From the NCBI GenBank assembly GCA_963695805.1, contig CAVOHV010000007.1, positions 1 to 64,000 on the forward strand: a DNA stretch of 64,000 nt. The letters run 5' to 3'. Shown piece after piece: positions 1 to 8,157 of this stretch (positions are counted from its first letter, which is position 1; each line of letters begins with the position of its first letter). Both the position numbers and the translations under genes were made by a program. Under the pieces are notes generated by a model. That model was not told the DNA's origin and ran no database searches. It worked only from the letters and a program-made list of their open reading frames with translations. This stretch comes from DASUPK01 sp963695805. Lineage in GTDB: Bacteria; Actinomycetota; Thermoleophilia; Solirubrobacterales; 70-9.

Positions 1-1
1 C

Positions 2-847
2 CTGAGCGCGATGCTCGGGCAGCTCGCCGACCGTGGGCCGGACAGCGCCGGCGTTGCCTTCTACCGCGACCCGGCACCCGTCGGATCGTGCAAGGTGTCG
101 CTGTTCTCTCCCGACGAGGACTACCCATGGCATGAGCTCCACACCGAGCTGTCGGAGAGCTTCGGAGAGGTCAGCGACCCGGAAATACGCGCCACCCACG
201 CTCTGTTCGTGGTCGGCGACGACGGCGACCAGCTCCAGCGCTGGCTCCCGGCGCGGCATTCCGAGCTGCGAGTGATGAGCGTCGGCGAGCGCATCGAGAT
301 CTACAAGGAGGCAGGGGACCCGCGGGACTTCGTCGTGCGCTTCGGTCTGGACGAGGTATCCGCCACCCACGCCCTCGGGCATACGCGGATGGCGACCGAG
401 AGCCGCGTCACCACCGAGCACTCCCATCCGTTCTCGACCGGGCGCGACCTCTGCCTCGTCCACAACGGCTCGCTCTCCAACCACAACCGGCTGCGCGTCT
501 TCCTGCGCGGCCAGGGCATCCAGTTCCAGACCGACAACGACTCCGAGGTCGCAGCGGGCTTCCTCACTTGGCGTCTGTCGGAGGGCGACGACATCGAGAC
601 CGCTCTGGAACGCTGCCTGACGGACCTCGATGGCTTCTACACCTTCGCGGTCGGCACCGCGGACGGCTTCGCCGTCCTGCGCGACCCGATCGCCTGCAAG
701 CCGGCGGTGATGGCCGAGACCGACGAATGGGTCGCGATGGCCTCGGAGTACCGGGCGATCGCGGCCTTGCCAGGCGCCGAGGATGCGCGCCAGTGGGAGC
801 CGGAGCCCGGGCGCGTCTATTCCTGGCAGCGGACGAAGGTGGCGTGA
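2..847 (+). CDS. glxB: GlxB-like class II glutamine amidotransferase subunit (5' end missing)
   Basis: The frame is open from base 2, so the gene starts upstream of the window. Class II amidotransferases need an N-terminal Cys2, which is not visible here; the first in-window Met (position 11) precedes LGQLADRGPDSAG, a mid-domain motif, so it is not the start. The remainder has the Ntn fold signatures HTRMATES, LVHNGSLSNHN and DNDSEVAAGFL. The product should release ammonia from glutamine for the partner subunits. Its stop shares four bases (GTGA) with the start of glxC, and the three genes match the split glutamate-synthase sets called GlxBCD or, in methylamine users, N-methylglutamate synthase MgsABC. 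Family call is firm; substrate is not. Confidence 0.85.
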   Translation: MSAMLGQLADRGPDSAGVAFYRDPAPVGSCKVSLFSPDEDYPWHELHTELSESFGEVSDPEIRATHALFVVGDDGDQLQRWLPARHSELRVMSVGERIEIYKEAGDPRDFVVRFGLDEVSATHALGHTRMATESRVTTEHSHPFSTGRDLCLVHNGSLSNHNRLRVFLRGQGIQFQTDNDSEVAAGFLTWRLSEGDDIETALERCLTDLDGFYTFAVGTADGFAVLRDPIACKPAVMAETDEWVAMASEYRAIAALPGAEDARQWEPEPGRVYSWQRTKVA

Positions 848-1545
848 GCACGGCGCCCGCGGCCCTGGAGTCGGTCGACCTCGCGAGCACGACTGTGAGG
901 GACCTGAATCAGCGACTGCACGACGCGGGCGGCGCGGGCGGCAGCCAATGGCGGATCGAGAACCCCGAGGGAGCGCACGCGCTCGCTGCGGGTCTGGATG
1001 GCGAACTCGAGGTCGAGATCGACGGGCACGTCGGCTACTACTGCGCCGGGATGAACAAGCACGCGACCGTGAGGGTCGCGGGCAACTGCGGTGTGGGAGT
1101 CGCCGAGAACATGATGTCCGGACGCGTCGTGGTCGAGGGCAGCGCCAGCCAGTCCGCCGGGGCGACCGGTCGGGGCGGCCTGCTGGTGATCAAGGGCAGC
1201 GCAGCGGCCCGCTGCGGGATCTCGATGAAGGGGATCGAGATCGTGGTCCACGGCTCGATCGGGCACGTCGGCGGCTTCATGGCCCAGAAGGGCGCGCTCG
1301 TCGTCTGCGGCGATGCGGGGGAGGGACTCGGGGACTCCATCTACGAGGCCCGCGTCTACGTGCGGGGCGACGTGGCGGAACTCGGCGCCGACTGCGTGGA
1401 GAAGGAGATGCGGAGCGAGCACCTGGAGGAGCTCGAGCGCCTGCTCGAACTCGGCGAGGCAGACGCGAAGGCCGCCGACTTCCGCCGCTACGGGTCTGCG
1501 CGGCAGCTCTACAACTTCCAGGTCGACAATGCGGGGGCGTACTGA
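844..1545 (+). CDS. glxC: GlxC-like glutamate synthase beta-helix (GXGXG) domain subunit
   Basis: 233 residues from a GTG that overlaps the glxB stop (GTGA). The sequence is a run of glycine-rich beta-helix turns (GNCGVGVAENM, GATGRGGLLVIKGSA, GDAGEGLGDSIYEA) typical of the C-terminal GXGXG domain of glutamate synthase, here as a stand-alone protein. In the fused enzyme this domain is structural and holds the amidotransferase and FMN domains together. The start was chosen for the coupling and because the upstream frame only shadows glxB. Role inferred from family and operon. Confidence 0.85.
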   Translation: MSTAPAALESVDLASTTVRDLNQRLHDAGGAGGSQWRIENPEGAHALAAGLDGELEVEIDGHVGYYCAGMNKHATVRVAGNCGVGVAENMMSGRVVVEGSASQSAGATGRGGLLVIKGSAAARCGISMKGIEIVVHGSIGHVGGFMAQKGALVVCGDAGEGLGDSIYEARVYVRGDVAELGADCVEKEMRSEHLEELERLLELGEADAKAADFRRYGSARQLYNFQVDNAGAY

Positions 1546-2948
1546 TGACCGAGTTCGACGCCCTGCGCAAGGAGGAGCCCTACGACTCGGAGCTCGTCGA
1601 TCGGTGGCGACCGGGGTTGCGAGAGTCGGCCCTCTTCGACCGCAACGCCATCCACGAGATCCACCGGATGGCGCGCGAGGGGATCTACGACATCCGGGGC
1701 TTCGGCGCGAAGCGCCGCGTGCCTCACTTCGACGATCTCCTCTTCCTCGGGGCAAGCGTCTCCCGCTACCCGCTAGAGGGATACAGGGAGCGCTGCGCCA
1801 CGGACGTCACGATGGGCGCCCGCTTCGCCAATCAGCCCATCCACCTCGAGATCCCGATCACCATCGCCGGAATGAGCTTCGGCGCCCTCTCGGCCCCCGC
1901 CAAGGAGGCGCTCGGGCGTGGCGCCAGCGCGATGGGTACCAGCACGACCACAGGGGACGGCGGCATGCTGCCCGAGGAGCGCGAGCACTCAAGCAAGCTC
2001 GTCTACCAGATCCTGCCCTCGCGCTATGGGATGAATCCCGACGATCTACGCCGAGCCGACGCCGTCGAGGTGGTCGTCGGCCAGGGCGCAAAGCCCGGCG
2101 GCGGCGGCATGTTGATGGGGCAGAAGATCTCCGACCGGGTGGCCGAGATGCGGGACCTGCCGAAGGGGATCGATCAGCGCAGTGCCTGCCGGCACCCGGA
2201 CTGGACCGGACCCGACGACCTCGAGATCAAGATCGGCGAGCTCCGGGAGATCACCGACTGGCAGAAGCCGATCTACGTGAAGATCGGGGCCACGCGCACC
2301 TACTTCGATGTCGCTCTCGCCGTCAAGGCGGGTGCCGACGTGATCGTGCTCGACGGGATGGAGGGCGGCACGGCCGCCAGCCAGGAGGTCTTCATCGAAC
2401 ACGTGGGAATCCCGATCCTGGCGGCCATCCCCGAAGCGGTCCGCTCACTCCAGGAGCTGGACATGCACCGGAAGGTGCAGCTGATCGTCTCCGGGGCGAT
2501 TCGCTCCGGCGCCGACGTGGCCAAGGCGCTCGCGCTTGGCGCGGACGCGGTCTCGATCGGGGTCGCCGCAGTCGTCGCGCTCGGCGACAACTCCCACCGC
2601 TTCGAGCAGGAGTACGAGCGGATCGGCACCGCCGCCGGCTTCTACGACGACTGGCACGAGGGCCGAGACCCGGTCGGGATCTCGACCCAGGACGACGAGC
2701 TCGCCAGCCGCTTCGATCCGGAGCTCGGCGGGCGCCGGATAGCGAACTACCTGCGCGCGATGGTCCTCGAAGCCCAGACGATCGCGCGGGCGTGCGGTAA
2801 GTCCCACGTCCACAACCTGGAGCCCGAGGACATGGTCGCGCTCACAGTCGAATCGGCGGCGATGGCCAAGATCCCGCTCGCCGGGACCGACTGGGTGCCC
2901 GGGCGCTCCTCCGACTCCGATCCAGACGGCAACCCAGCAGGAGGCTGA
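1545..2948 (+). CDS. glxD: GlxD-like FMN-binding glutamate synthase catalytic subunit
   Basis: 467 residues; the ATG shares one base with the glxC stop (TGATG). It carries the FMN/synthase core of the GltB family: GMSFGALSAPAKEALGRGA, TTTGDGGMLPEERE, KPGGGGMLMGQKIS, and a TIM-barrel phosphate-binding stretch (IVSGAIRSGADVAKALALGA, GADAVSIG). It would transfer glutamine-derived ammonia to a 2-oxo acid, or methylamine to glutamate if the complex is an N-methylglutamate synthase. A lone Cys in ACGKSHVHNLEPEDM is near where full GltS places Fe-S cysteines, but a full Cys set is not apparent. The substrate cannot be decided from this sequence. Confidence 0.87.
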   Translation: MTEFDALRKEEPYDSELVDRWRPGLRESALFDRNAIHEIHRMAREGIYDIRGFGAKRRVPHFDDLLFLGASVSRYPLEGYRERCATDVTMGARFANQPIHLEIPITIAGMSFGALSAPAKEALGRGASAMGTSTTTGDGGMLPEEREHSSKLVYQILPSRYGMNPDDLRRADAVEVVVGQGAKPGGGGMLMGQKISDRVAEMRDLPKGIDQRSACRHPDWTGPDDLEIKIGELREITDWQKPIYVKIGATRTYFDVALAVKAGADVIVLDGMEGGTAASQEVFIEHVGIPILAAIPEAVRSLQELDMHRKVQLIVSGAIRSGADVAKALALGADAVSIGVAAVVALGDNSHRFEQEYERIGTAAGFYDDWHEGRDPVGISTQDDELASRFDPELGGRRIANYLRAMVLEAQTIARACGKSHVHNLEPEDMVALTVESAAMAKIPLAGTDWVPGRSSDSDPDGNPAGG

Positions 2949-2953
2949 TCAAG

Positions 2954-4153
2954 ATGGCGAAGATCGTTTGCGTTCTCTACGACGACCCGGTGGACGGCTA
3001 CCCGCCCTCATACGCGCGGGACGACATCCCCAAGATCGAGAAATACCCAGACGGGCAGACCACCCCCACACCCAGCGCGATCGACTTCTCACCGGGCGAG
3101 CTGCTGGGCTGCGTCTCGGGCGAGCTGGGCCTGCGGAAGTTCCTCGAGGACGCCGGCCACGAGCTCGTAGTGACCGCGGACAAGGACGGTGAGAACTCCG
3201 AGTTCGACCAGCACCTCCCCGACGCCGAGGTGGTGATCTCACAGCCCTTCTGGCCCGCCTATCTGACCGCCGAGCGGATCGCCAAGGCGCCGAACCTGAA
3301 GATGTCGATCACCGCGGGAATCGGCTCGGATCACGTCGACCTGCAGGCCGCCATCGACAACGGGATCACGGTCGCCGAAGTCACCTACTGCAACTCGATC
3401 AGCGTCTCCGAGCACGTCGTGATGATGATCCTGGGGCTGGTTCGGAACTACATCCCGTCGTACAAGACGGTCATCGATGGCGGCTGGAACATCGCCGACT
3501 GTGTCTCGCGGGAGTACGACGTGGAAGGCATGCAGGTCGGCACCGTCGCCGCGGGCCGCATCGGCACAGCGGTTCTCCGTCGGATGAAGCCGTTCGACGT
3601 CGGCCTTCACTACACCGACCGCCACCGGCTGCCGTCGGAGGTGGAGGAGGAGCTCGGGGTGACCTTCCACGAGACCACCGAGGAGATGGTGGGCGAGTGC
3701 GACGTCGTCACGATCAATGCCCCGCTCCATCCCGAGACGGAGAACCTCTTCGACGAGCAGATGCTCTCGCGGATGAAGCGCGGCGCCTACCTGATCAACA
3801 CCGCGCGCGGCAAGATCTGCGACCGCGACGCGATCGTGCGCGCGCTTGAGTCCGGACAGCTCGCTGGCTATGCGGGTGACGTCTGGTTCCCGCAGCCCGC
3901 GCCCCGGGATCATCCCTGGCGGACGATGCCCTGGCACGGGATGACCCCGCACACCTCGGGCTCGAGCCTCTCCGCCCAGGCGCGTTACGCCGCGGGAACG
4001 AGGGAGATCCTCGAGTGCCACTTCGAGGGCAAGCCGATCCGCGAGGAGTACCTGATCGTGGAGGGCGGCAAGCTCGCCGGCGCCGGTGCCCACTCATACA
4101 GCGAGGGCTCCGCGACAGAGGGCTCCGAGGAGGCGGCGCGCTTCAGCCGCTAG
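2954..4153 (+). CDS. fdh: NAD-dependent formate dehydrogenase
   Basis: 399 residues, family length for the D-2-hydroxyacid-dehydrogenase-type FDH (formate + NAD+ to CO2 + NADH, cytosolic, no metal). Alignment by eye to Pseudomonas sp. 101 FDH is offset by one: Ile123, Asn147, Arg285 (NTARGK), Gln314 (WFPQPAP) and His333 (MTPHTSG) are all present, as is the substrate-side PFWPAYLT motif. The Rossmann motif is AAGRIG (201-204 region) and Asp222 in YTDRHR predicts NAD rather than NADP. GGAGG lies about 10 nt before the ATG, and glxD ends five bases upstream, so it is probably co-transcribed with glxBCD. It could clear formate from C1 or histidine breakdown. Confidence 0.95.
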   Translation: MAKIVCVLYDDPVDGYPPSYARDDIPKIEKYPDGQTTPTPSAIDFSPGELLGCVSGELGLRKFLEDAGHELVVTADKDGENSEFDQHLPDAEVVISQPFWPAYLTAERIAKAPNLKMSITAGIGSDHVDLQAAIDNGITVAEVTYCNSISVSEHVVMMILGLVRNYIPSYKTVIDGGWNIADCVSREYDVEGMQVGTVAAGRIGTAVLRRMKPFDVGLHYTDRHRLPSEVEEELGVTFHETTEEMVGECDVVTINAPLHPETENLFDEQMLSRMKRGAYLINTARGKICDRDAIVRALESGQLAGYAGDVWFPQPAPRDHPWRTMPWHGMTPHTSGSSLSAQARYAAGTREILECHFEGKPIREEYLIVEGGKLAGAGAHSYSEGSATEGSEEAARFSR

Positions 4154-4166
4154 TCGGACGTCGAAC

Positions 4167-4532
4167 ATGGGCGCAGCACGACGGGTCGTCAAGCTCGACC
4201 TCGAGGACATGAAGCTCAGCCCGACGGCCGCCCTGTTCGAGGGCAAGGAGCGCGCCGGGATCGACATCACGATGTTCGTGGTCCGGACCCCTCCGGGAAA
4301 GTTCGTCGAACTCCACGTTCACCCCTACTCGGAGACCTTCGTCCTGCTCGAGGGCAGCGGCCGCTGGACCGCGGGAGAGACGGTCACCGAGCTCAGCCCG
4401 AACCAGATGCTCGTCGTGCCCGCCGATACCCCGCACGGCTTCCGAAACGTCGGCGACGTCCCCCTCCTGGTGCTGACGGTCCACGAGTCGGGCAGGCTGG
4501 AGCAGACGTTCCTGGGGAAGGAGCCGGCGTGA
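4167..4532 (+). CDS. Cupin-domain protein
   Basis: 121 residues, one double-stranded beta-helix domain. Cupin motif 1 reads HVHPYSETFVLLEGSGR (His, His, Glu ligands) and motif 2 PADTPHGFRN (His ligand), so a metal site looks intact. Metal and substrate are unknown; family members range from sugar isomerases to dioxygenases and small-molecule sensors. It begins 14 bases after fdh and probably ends that transcription unit. The ATG at 4167 is the first plausible start after the fdh stop. Confidence 0.8.
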   Translation: MGAARRVVKLDLEDMKLSPTAALFEGKERAGIDITMFVVRTPPGKFVELHVHPYSETFVLLEGSGRWTAGETVTELSPNQMLVVPADTPHGFRNVGDVPLLVLTVHESGRLEQTFLGKEPA

Positions 4533-4602
4533 GCCGAACCGATTAGCTACGGCCCTCGCATCGGTCTTAGAAGCACAACCACTTCTCAACCCAGGAGGAC
4601 CG

Positions 4603-5007
4603 ATGAGCACCACAACCACTCCAGCAGTCACCAACATGGCGGCCGTGATCGTCCCGGTCTCCGACCAGGACAAGATGGTCGACTTCTACACCGAGGCCCT
4701 CGGCCTCGAGAAACGCACGGACGTCCCCTTCGGCGGGGGCGTCGAGGGACGCTGGGTCGAGGTGGCCCCGGGCGGCGCACAGACCCCGATCGCGCTCTGT
4801 CCTCCGGGCCCGGACACCGAAGCCGGCGGACGGGAGACTGGCATCAGCCTGCGGACCGCCGACATCGACGGCTACCACGCGGCCCTCAAGGACCGTGGCG
4901 TGGACGTTGACCAGGAGGTCAGCCGCCTCGGCGAGCCCGTGCCGCCGCTCTTCTGGCTACGCGATCCCGAGGGGAACCAGCTGATGGTCGTCGAGACCGC
5001 GGACTGA
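4603..5007 (+). CDS. VOC (glyoxalase/bleomycin resistance) family protein
   Basis: 134 residues with one vicinal-oxygen-chelate unit: VIVPVSDQDKMVDFYTEALG at the start and FWLRDPEGNQLMVVE at the end, the DPxGN turn that carries the C-terminal Glu ligand. A strong Shine-Dalgarno (AGGAGG, 4 nt before ATG) fixes the start. Small single-domain members are often annotated as glyoxalases without proof. It stands alone 70 bp after the cupin gene. Confidence 0.82.
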   Translation: MSTTTTPAVTNMAAVIVPVSDQDKMVDFYTEALGLEKRTDVPFGGGVEGRWVEVAPGGAQTPIALCPPGPDTEAGGRETGISLRTADIDGYHAALKDRGVDVDQEVSRLGEPVPPLFWLRDPEGNQLMVVETAD

Positions 5008-5014
5008 CGACCGG

Positions 5015-5440
5015 CTACGACGAATTCTCGAGGCGCTCTGCACTGCCAAGTCCGGTGGCGGAGAGCGCCTCATCCACATCCGAGAAAGCCCGGTGGCTGG
5101 CGACGCGGCCGTTCCGGACATGGAACACCCACGCCATGGGCGTCTCCGTCTCGGCGCCGCTCTCCCGGCCGCGAACCATGCAGCCGCCGACTACGACCAC
5201 CAGGGCACCATGAGACCGCAGATCGTCGGCGTGAGGAAGCATCTGATCCCAGACCGTGTCGACCTCCTCGAAGTACGCGCGGATTCCCTCATGTCCGCGG
5301 TAGCCCCCGGACTCAACCCTGGTCCCGGTGAGGGGGCGGAACTCTGCGTCCGGTTCGTAGAGCCGCAGAAGTGCGTCGATGTCGCGCTTACGGATGGCTT
5401 CGAAGCTGCGTCGGACCACTTCGACGTCGTCGTCGGCCAT
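5015..5440 (-). CDS. SnoaL-like (NTF2 fold) protein
   Basis: 141 residues from the ATG at 5440; the pattern VVRRSFEAIRKRDIDALLRLYEPDAEF, then WVFHVRNGRVASHRAFSD, is the cone-shaped NTF2/SnoaL fold used by small polyketide cyclases, isomerases and many unassigned proteins. A frame extension to 5482 exists, but a TACGGT -10-like box sits 6 nt before 5440, supporting the shorter, leaderless form. It converges on the VOC gene with a 7-bp gap. Function unknown. Confidence 0.72.
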   Translation of the reverse strand: MADDDVEVVRRSFEAIRKRDIDALLRLYEPDAEFRPLTGTRVESGGYRGHEGIRAYFEEVDTVWDQMLPHADDLRSHGALVVVVGGCMVRGRESGAETETPMAWVFHVRNGRVASHRAFSDVDEALSATGLGSAERLENSS

Positions 5441-5446
5441 GACGCC

Positions 5447-5452
5447 ACCGTA
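5447..5452 (-). promoter_or_regulatory. -10-like hexamer TACGGT before the SnoaL-like gene
   Basis: TACGGT ends 6 nt before the ATG at 5440, a spacing expected for a leaderless transcript. No clear Shine-Dalgarno is placed otherwise. Confidence 0.4.
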
Positions 5453-5496
5453 GCCGAGTAACCGGGCAGAGCGAACCTCCACATCCGGGTTTGCTC

Positions 5497-5751
5497 TCAG
5501 CGGGCGAACGCGCGGATGATCAGCAGCAGGAGCACCGAGCCGCCGATCGCGATCAGCCAGGTGCCGAGGTCGAAGAACTCATCGATGTGGCCGATGTCGA
5601 GGGCACTGGCGATGAAGCCGCCGATCAGGGCGCCGAGGATGCCGATCGCCGTCGTGCCGAAGCAGCCGCCGGGCTCGGTGCGCCCAGGGACCAGGGCTCG
5701 GGCGATCAGGCCGGCGAAGAGTCCGAGGAATATCCAGGCGATGATTCCCAT
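5497..5751 (-). CDS. GlsB/YeaQ/YmgE family stress membrane protein
   Basis: 84 residues, three hydrophobic segments, with the family's pattern MGIIAWIFLGLFAGLIAR, then glycine-rich TTAIGILGALIGGFIAS and a hydrophobic C-terminus. These small inner-membrane proteins are tied to general stress responses in other bacteria; the molecular role is unknown. Single-gene unit. TAGGGT lies 9 nt before the ATG. Confidence 0.85.
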   Translation of the reverse strand: MGIIAWIFLGLFAGLIARALVPGRTEPGGCFGTTAIGILGALIGGFIASALDIGHIDEFFDLGTWLIAIGGSVLLLLIIRAFAR

Positions 5752-5760
5752 CTGCCGGGG

Positions 5761-5766
5761 ACCCTA
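5761..5766 (-). promoter_or_regulatory. -10-like hexamer TAGGGT before the GlsB/YeaQ gene
   Basis: TAGGGT (ACCCTA on the plus strand) ends 9 nt before the start at 5751, consistent with a leaderless or near-leaderless transcript. Confidence 0.4.
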
Positions 5767-6005
5767 TCGGCCGCGATGGTTCGGCCTGGACGAACCTAGA
5801 GGCGCTGCCGGGGCGCCGCGTGATAGCTCAGATACCAGAACACGTGGCGGGCGGCGCTGACGCCTGCGTTGACTGGTGTGAGCAACCTGCGCACGCTCGG
5901 AACTCTATTGAGCGAGGCGGATTCCATGATCCGTATTACTCAGTGATTTTCCCTGCATGCAGCGAGTTCCTGCCCAGTTTGCGGGGTCAACAGACCCGCC
6001 GCGGC

Positions 6006-6011
6006 TAGCAT
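6006..6011 (+). promoter_or_regulatory. -10-like hexamer TAGCAT before the 6021 membrane gene
   Basis: TAGCAT ends 9 nt before the ATG at 6021 and no Shine-Dalgarno is present. Confidence 0.4.
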
Positions 6012-6020
6012 CCTCGACCC

Positions 6021-6752
6021 ATGAGGAGTCCATTTCGCAGACGCCGGAAGCGCGGCCTGGCGGCGATCGTCAGTGGCGCGAGGGCCGAGCGCACGACGTT
6101 CGGCCTGGCGGTGTTCGGGCTCGGGCCGGCGTTCGCCCTGATCAGCGGCGAGCTCTGGCGAATGGCCCGCCGCCGCCGTGACAGCGGAGAGACCGAGACC
6201 CCGGACAACCTCGTCGACGTGGCGGGCTATGCGACCCGGGACACGATCGCGGTGGCGCGGCGCGGGATCCGGGCGACACCGCACCACGAGGCCGTCCTGT
6301 TCAACCTCCTGCAGGGCTTCCTGGGGGCGTTCGCGATCGCTCGCATCTCGACCTGGGGAATCCGGCAGGGCTGGTGGCCCTTCGAGAACGTGCGCGTCAG
6401 CGGGCGCCATATTCACCACTTCATCCCGGGCATCCTGATCGCGTTTGCGTCGGGAATCGGTGCGATCACGACGCGCAACGAGGGGGTCGAGGCGGCGCTC
6501 GCTATGCCGTTCGGGATAGGCATGGGCCTGACGATGGACGAGGCGGCGCTGTTGCTCGATCTGGAGGACGTCTACTGGACGAGGCAGGGCCTCCTCAGCG
6601 TCCAGGTCAGCCTGGGAGTGACGGCCACGCTGGCGGCCACGATTCTCGGGTTGCGCATGCTGCGGCGTGGCGAGGAGAAGGGCGTCCAGGAAGGGCTGAT
6701 CCCCGCCTACATCGGGGAGCACGGGATGAGGGCGACCGGGGCCCTGGCCTAG
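6021..6752 (+). CDS. Conserved-looking integral membrane protein, function unknown
   Basis: 243 residues: an Arg-rich N-terminus (MRSPFRRRRKRG), about four to five hydrophobic segments, and a distinctive central stretch VSGRHIHHFIPGILIAF followed by FGIGMGLTMDEAALLLDLEDVYW. The His cluster and the MDEAALLLDLED acidic run lie next to membrane segments and look like a conserved functional site, perhaps metal or lipid-headgroup binding. I do not recognise the family. The start is supported by the TAGCAT box 9 nt upstream. Confidence 0.7.
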   Translation: MRSPFRRRRKRGLAAIVSGARAERTTFGLAVFGLGPAFALISGELWRMARRRRDSGETETPDNLVDVAGYATRDTIAVARRGIRATPHHEAVLFNLLQGFLGAFAIARISTWGIRQGWWPFENVRVSGRHIHHFIPGILIAFASGIGAITTRNEGVEAALAMPFGIGMGLTMDEAALLLDLEDVYWTRQGLLSVQVSLGVTATLAATILGLRMLRRGEEKGVQEGLIPAYIGEHGMRATGALA

Positions 6753-6758
6753 GCGCGG

Positions 6759-6778
6759 CGCCGCCACGACCGGCGGCG
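6759..6778. terminator. Hairpin between convergent genes, likely bidirectional terminator
   Basis: CGCCGCC/GGCGGCG, a 7-bp perfect stem with a 6-nt loop, lies between the membrane gene stop (6752) and the purA stop (6803). There is no T-tract on either strand, as is common in GC-rich actinobacteria. Confidence 0.5.
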
Positions 6779-6802
6779 TGGCCCTTGCAGGTAGCTCGCC
6801 GC

Positions 6803-8113
6803 CTACGCCGCGGCGCGGAGGCGGGGTTGTGCCTCCTCACCCATCCAGATCACCTGATCGCGGCCGGGACCCACTCCGACCAGGCGGACGGGGATCCCGA
6901 GGTGGTCCGAGAGAGCAGTGAGGTAGTCGCGGGCCTCCGCCGGCAGATCCTGCTCCCGGCGGCACTCACCGATCTCTCCCTCGAACCCGGGCAGCTCCTC
7001 GTACTCGGGCTCCACGGTGTGGATGATCGACTGGTGGTAGGGGAACTCGTCGAAGACCGCGCCGTCGGGATGGCGGTAGCGAACGCAGACGCGCAGCGGG
7101 TCGATGCCTGAGAGCACGTCGAGCTTGGTGACCGCGAGGGCGCTCATGGTGTTGAGCCGGACCGCGTAGCGGAGAGCCACCAGGTCGAGCCAGCCGCAGC
7201 GCCGCGGACGGCCCGTCGTGGTGCCCATCTCCCCGCCGCGCTCGCGGAGCGTCTCTCCGAGGTCGTCGTCGAGCTCGGTGGGGAAGGGACCGGCGCCGAC
7301 GCGGGTGGCGTACGCCTTGGCGATCCCCCAGACCTCGTCGATGTCCGCGGGCCCGACTCCCGCCCCGATGCAGGCGGCGCCGGCGACCGGGTTCGAGGAG
7401 GTGACGAACGGATAGGTGCCGTGGTCGAGGTCGAGCATGATGCCCTGGGCGCCCTCGAAGAGAACCGTGCGATCGGCGTCGAGAGCCTCCCAGCAGAGCC
7501 GCGCTGTGTCGGTGATGTGCGGCTCGAGGCGGTGGCCATAGGTGAGGTAGGTCTCCACCATCGTGTGCAGGTCGAGCTCGGGGTCCTTCGCAAAGGGGCG
7601 GAGCATCTGCTGCTTTGGCTCCATCGCGGTCATGATCTTCTTGCGCAGGATCTTGGCGTCGAGCAGGTCCTGGACGCGGATTCCGAGGCGGGAGGCCTTG
7701 TCGGCGTAGCAGGGGCCGATCCCCCGGCGGGTGGTGCCGATCTCGAGCTTGCCGAGCTTCAGCTCTCCGGCCGTGTCCAGCTTCACGTGGTAGGGCATGA
7801 TTACGTGCGCGTTTGCGGAGATCCGCAGGCCGCCGACGTCGATGCTCCGGTGACGGAGCTCCTCGATCTCCCCGGTGAGCACTGCCGGGTCGATCACGAC
7901 CCCGTTGCCCACCGCGCAGGTCTTGCCGGGGTAGAGGATCCCCGAGGGGATCAGGTGGAACTTGAAGGTCTCGCCGTCACGGATGATCGTGTGACCGGCG
8001 TTGTTGCCGCCCTGAAAGCGGATCACGACGTCGGCCTGCTCCGCGAGCAGGTCGGTGACCTTGCCCTTTCCTTCGTCGCCCCACTGGGCGCCGACTATGA
8101 CGATTCCAGGCAT
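6803..8113 (-). CDS. purA: Adenylosuccinate synthetase
   Basis: 436 residues, normal length. Catalyses IMP + aspartate + GTP to adenylosuccinate, the first AMP-specific step. The P-loop WGDEGKGKVTDLL gives catalytic Asp13 and NAGHTI gives His41, numbered as in E. coli; TTTGRPRRCGWLDLVALRYA and VTKLDVLSG (guanine contact) are present. It is the last gene of the minus-strand replication/ribosomal block but has its own CATAAT box 8 nt before the ATG, so it is probably also transcribed independently. Confidence 0.97.
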   Translation of the reverse strand: MPGIVIVGAQWGDEGKGKVTDLLAEQADVVIRFQGGNNAGHTIIRDGETFKFHLIPSGILYPGKTCAVGNGVVIDPAVLTGEIEELRHRSIDVGGLRISANAHVIMPYHVKLDTAGELKLGKLEIGTTRRGIGPCYADKASRLGIRVQDLLDAKILRKKIMTAMEPKQQMLRPFAKDPELDLHTMVETYLTYGHRLEPHITDTARLCWEALDADRTVLFEGAQGIMLDLDHGTYPFVTSSNPVAGAACIGAGVGPADIDEVWGIAKAYATRVGAGPFPTELDDDLGETLRERGGEMGTTTGRPRRCGWLDLVALRYAVRLNTMSALAVTKLDVLSGIDPLRVCVRYRHPDGAVFDEFPYHQSIIHTVEPEYEELPGFEGEIGECRREQDLPAEARDYLTALSDHLGIPVRLVGVGPGRDQVIWMGEEAQPRLRAAA

Positions 8114-8121
8114 GACCAGGG

Positions 8122-8127
8122 ATTATG
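8122..8127 (-). promoter_or_regulatory. -10-like hexamer CATAAT before purA
   Basis: CATAAT ends 8 nt before the purA ATG, which would place the transcript start at or next to the start codon. No convincing -35 was seen. Confidence 0.45.
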
Positions 8128-8157
8128 AGAGGTTCGGGACCCGAGCCGGCCCGTCGT

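Larger units (their letters stand above)
5752..6020. other. Divergent intergenic region with a small inverted repeat
   Basis: 269 bp between two divergent genes, lower in GC near 5905-5960. It holds a 6-bp inverted repeat GGTTCG/CGAACC at 5778-5783 and 5791-5796 (7-nt loop), possibly an operator or weak hairpin, and -10-like boxes for both flanking genes (5761-5766 minus, 6006-6011 plus). No coding sequence is convincing. Confidence 0.45.
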
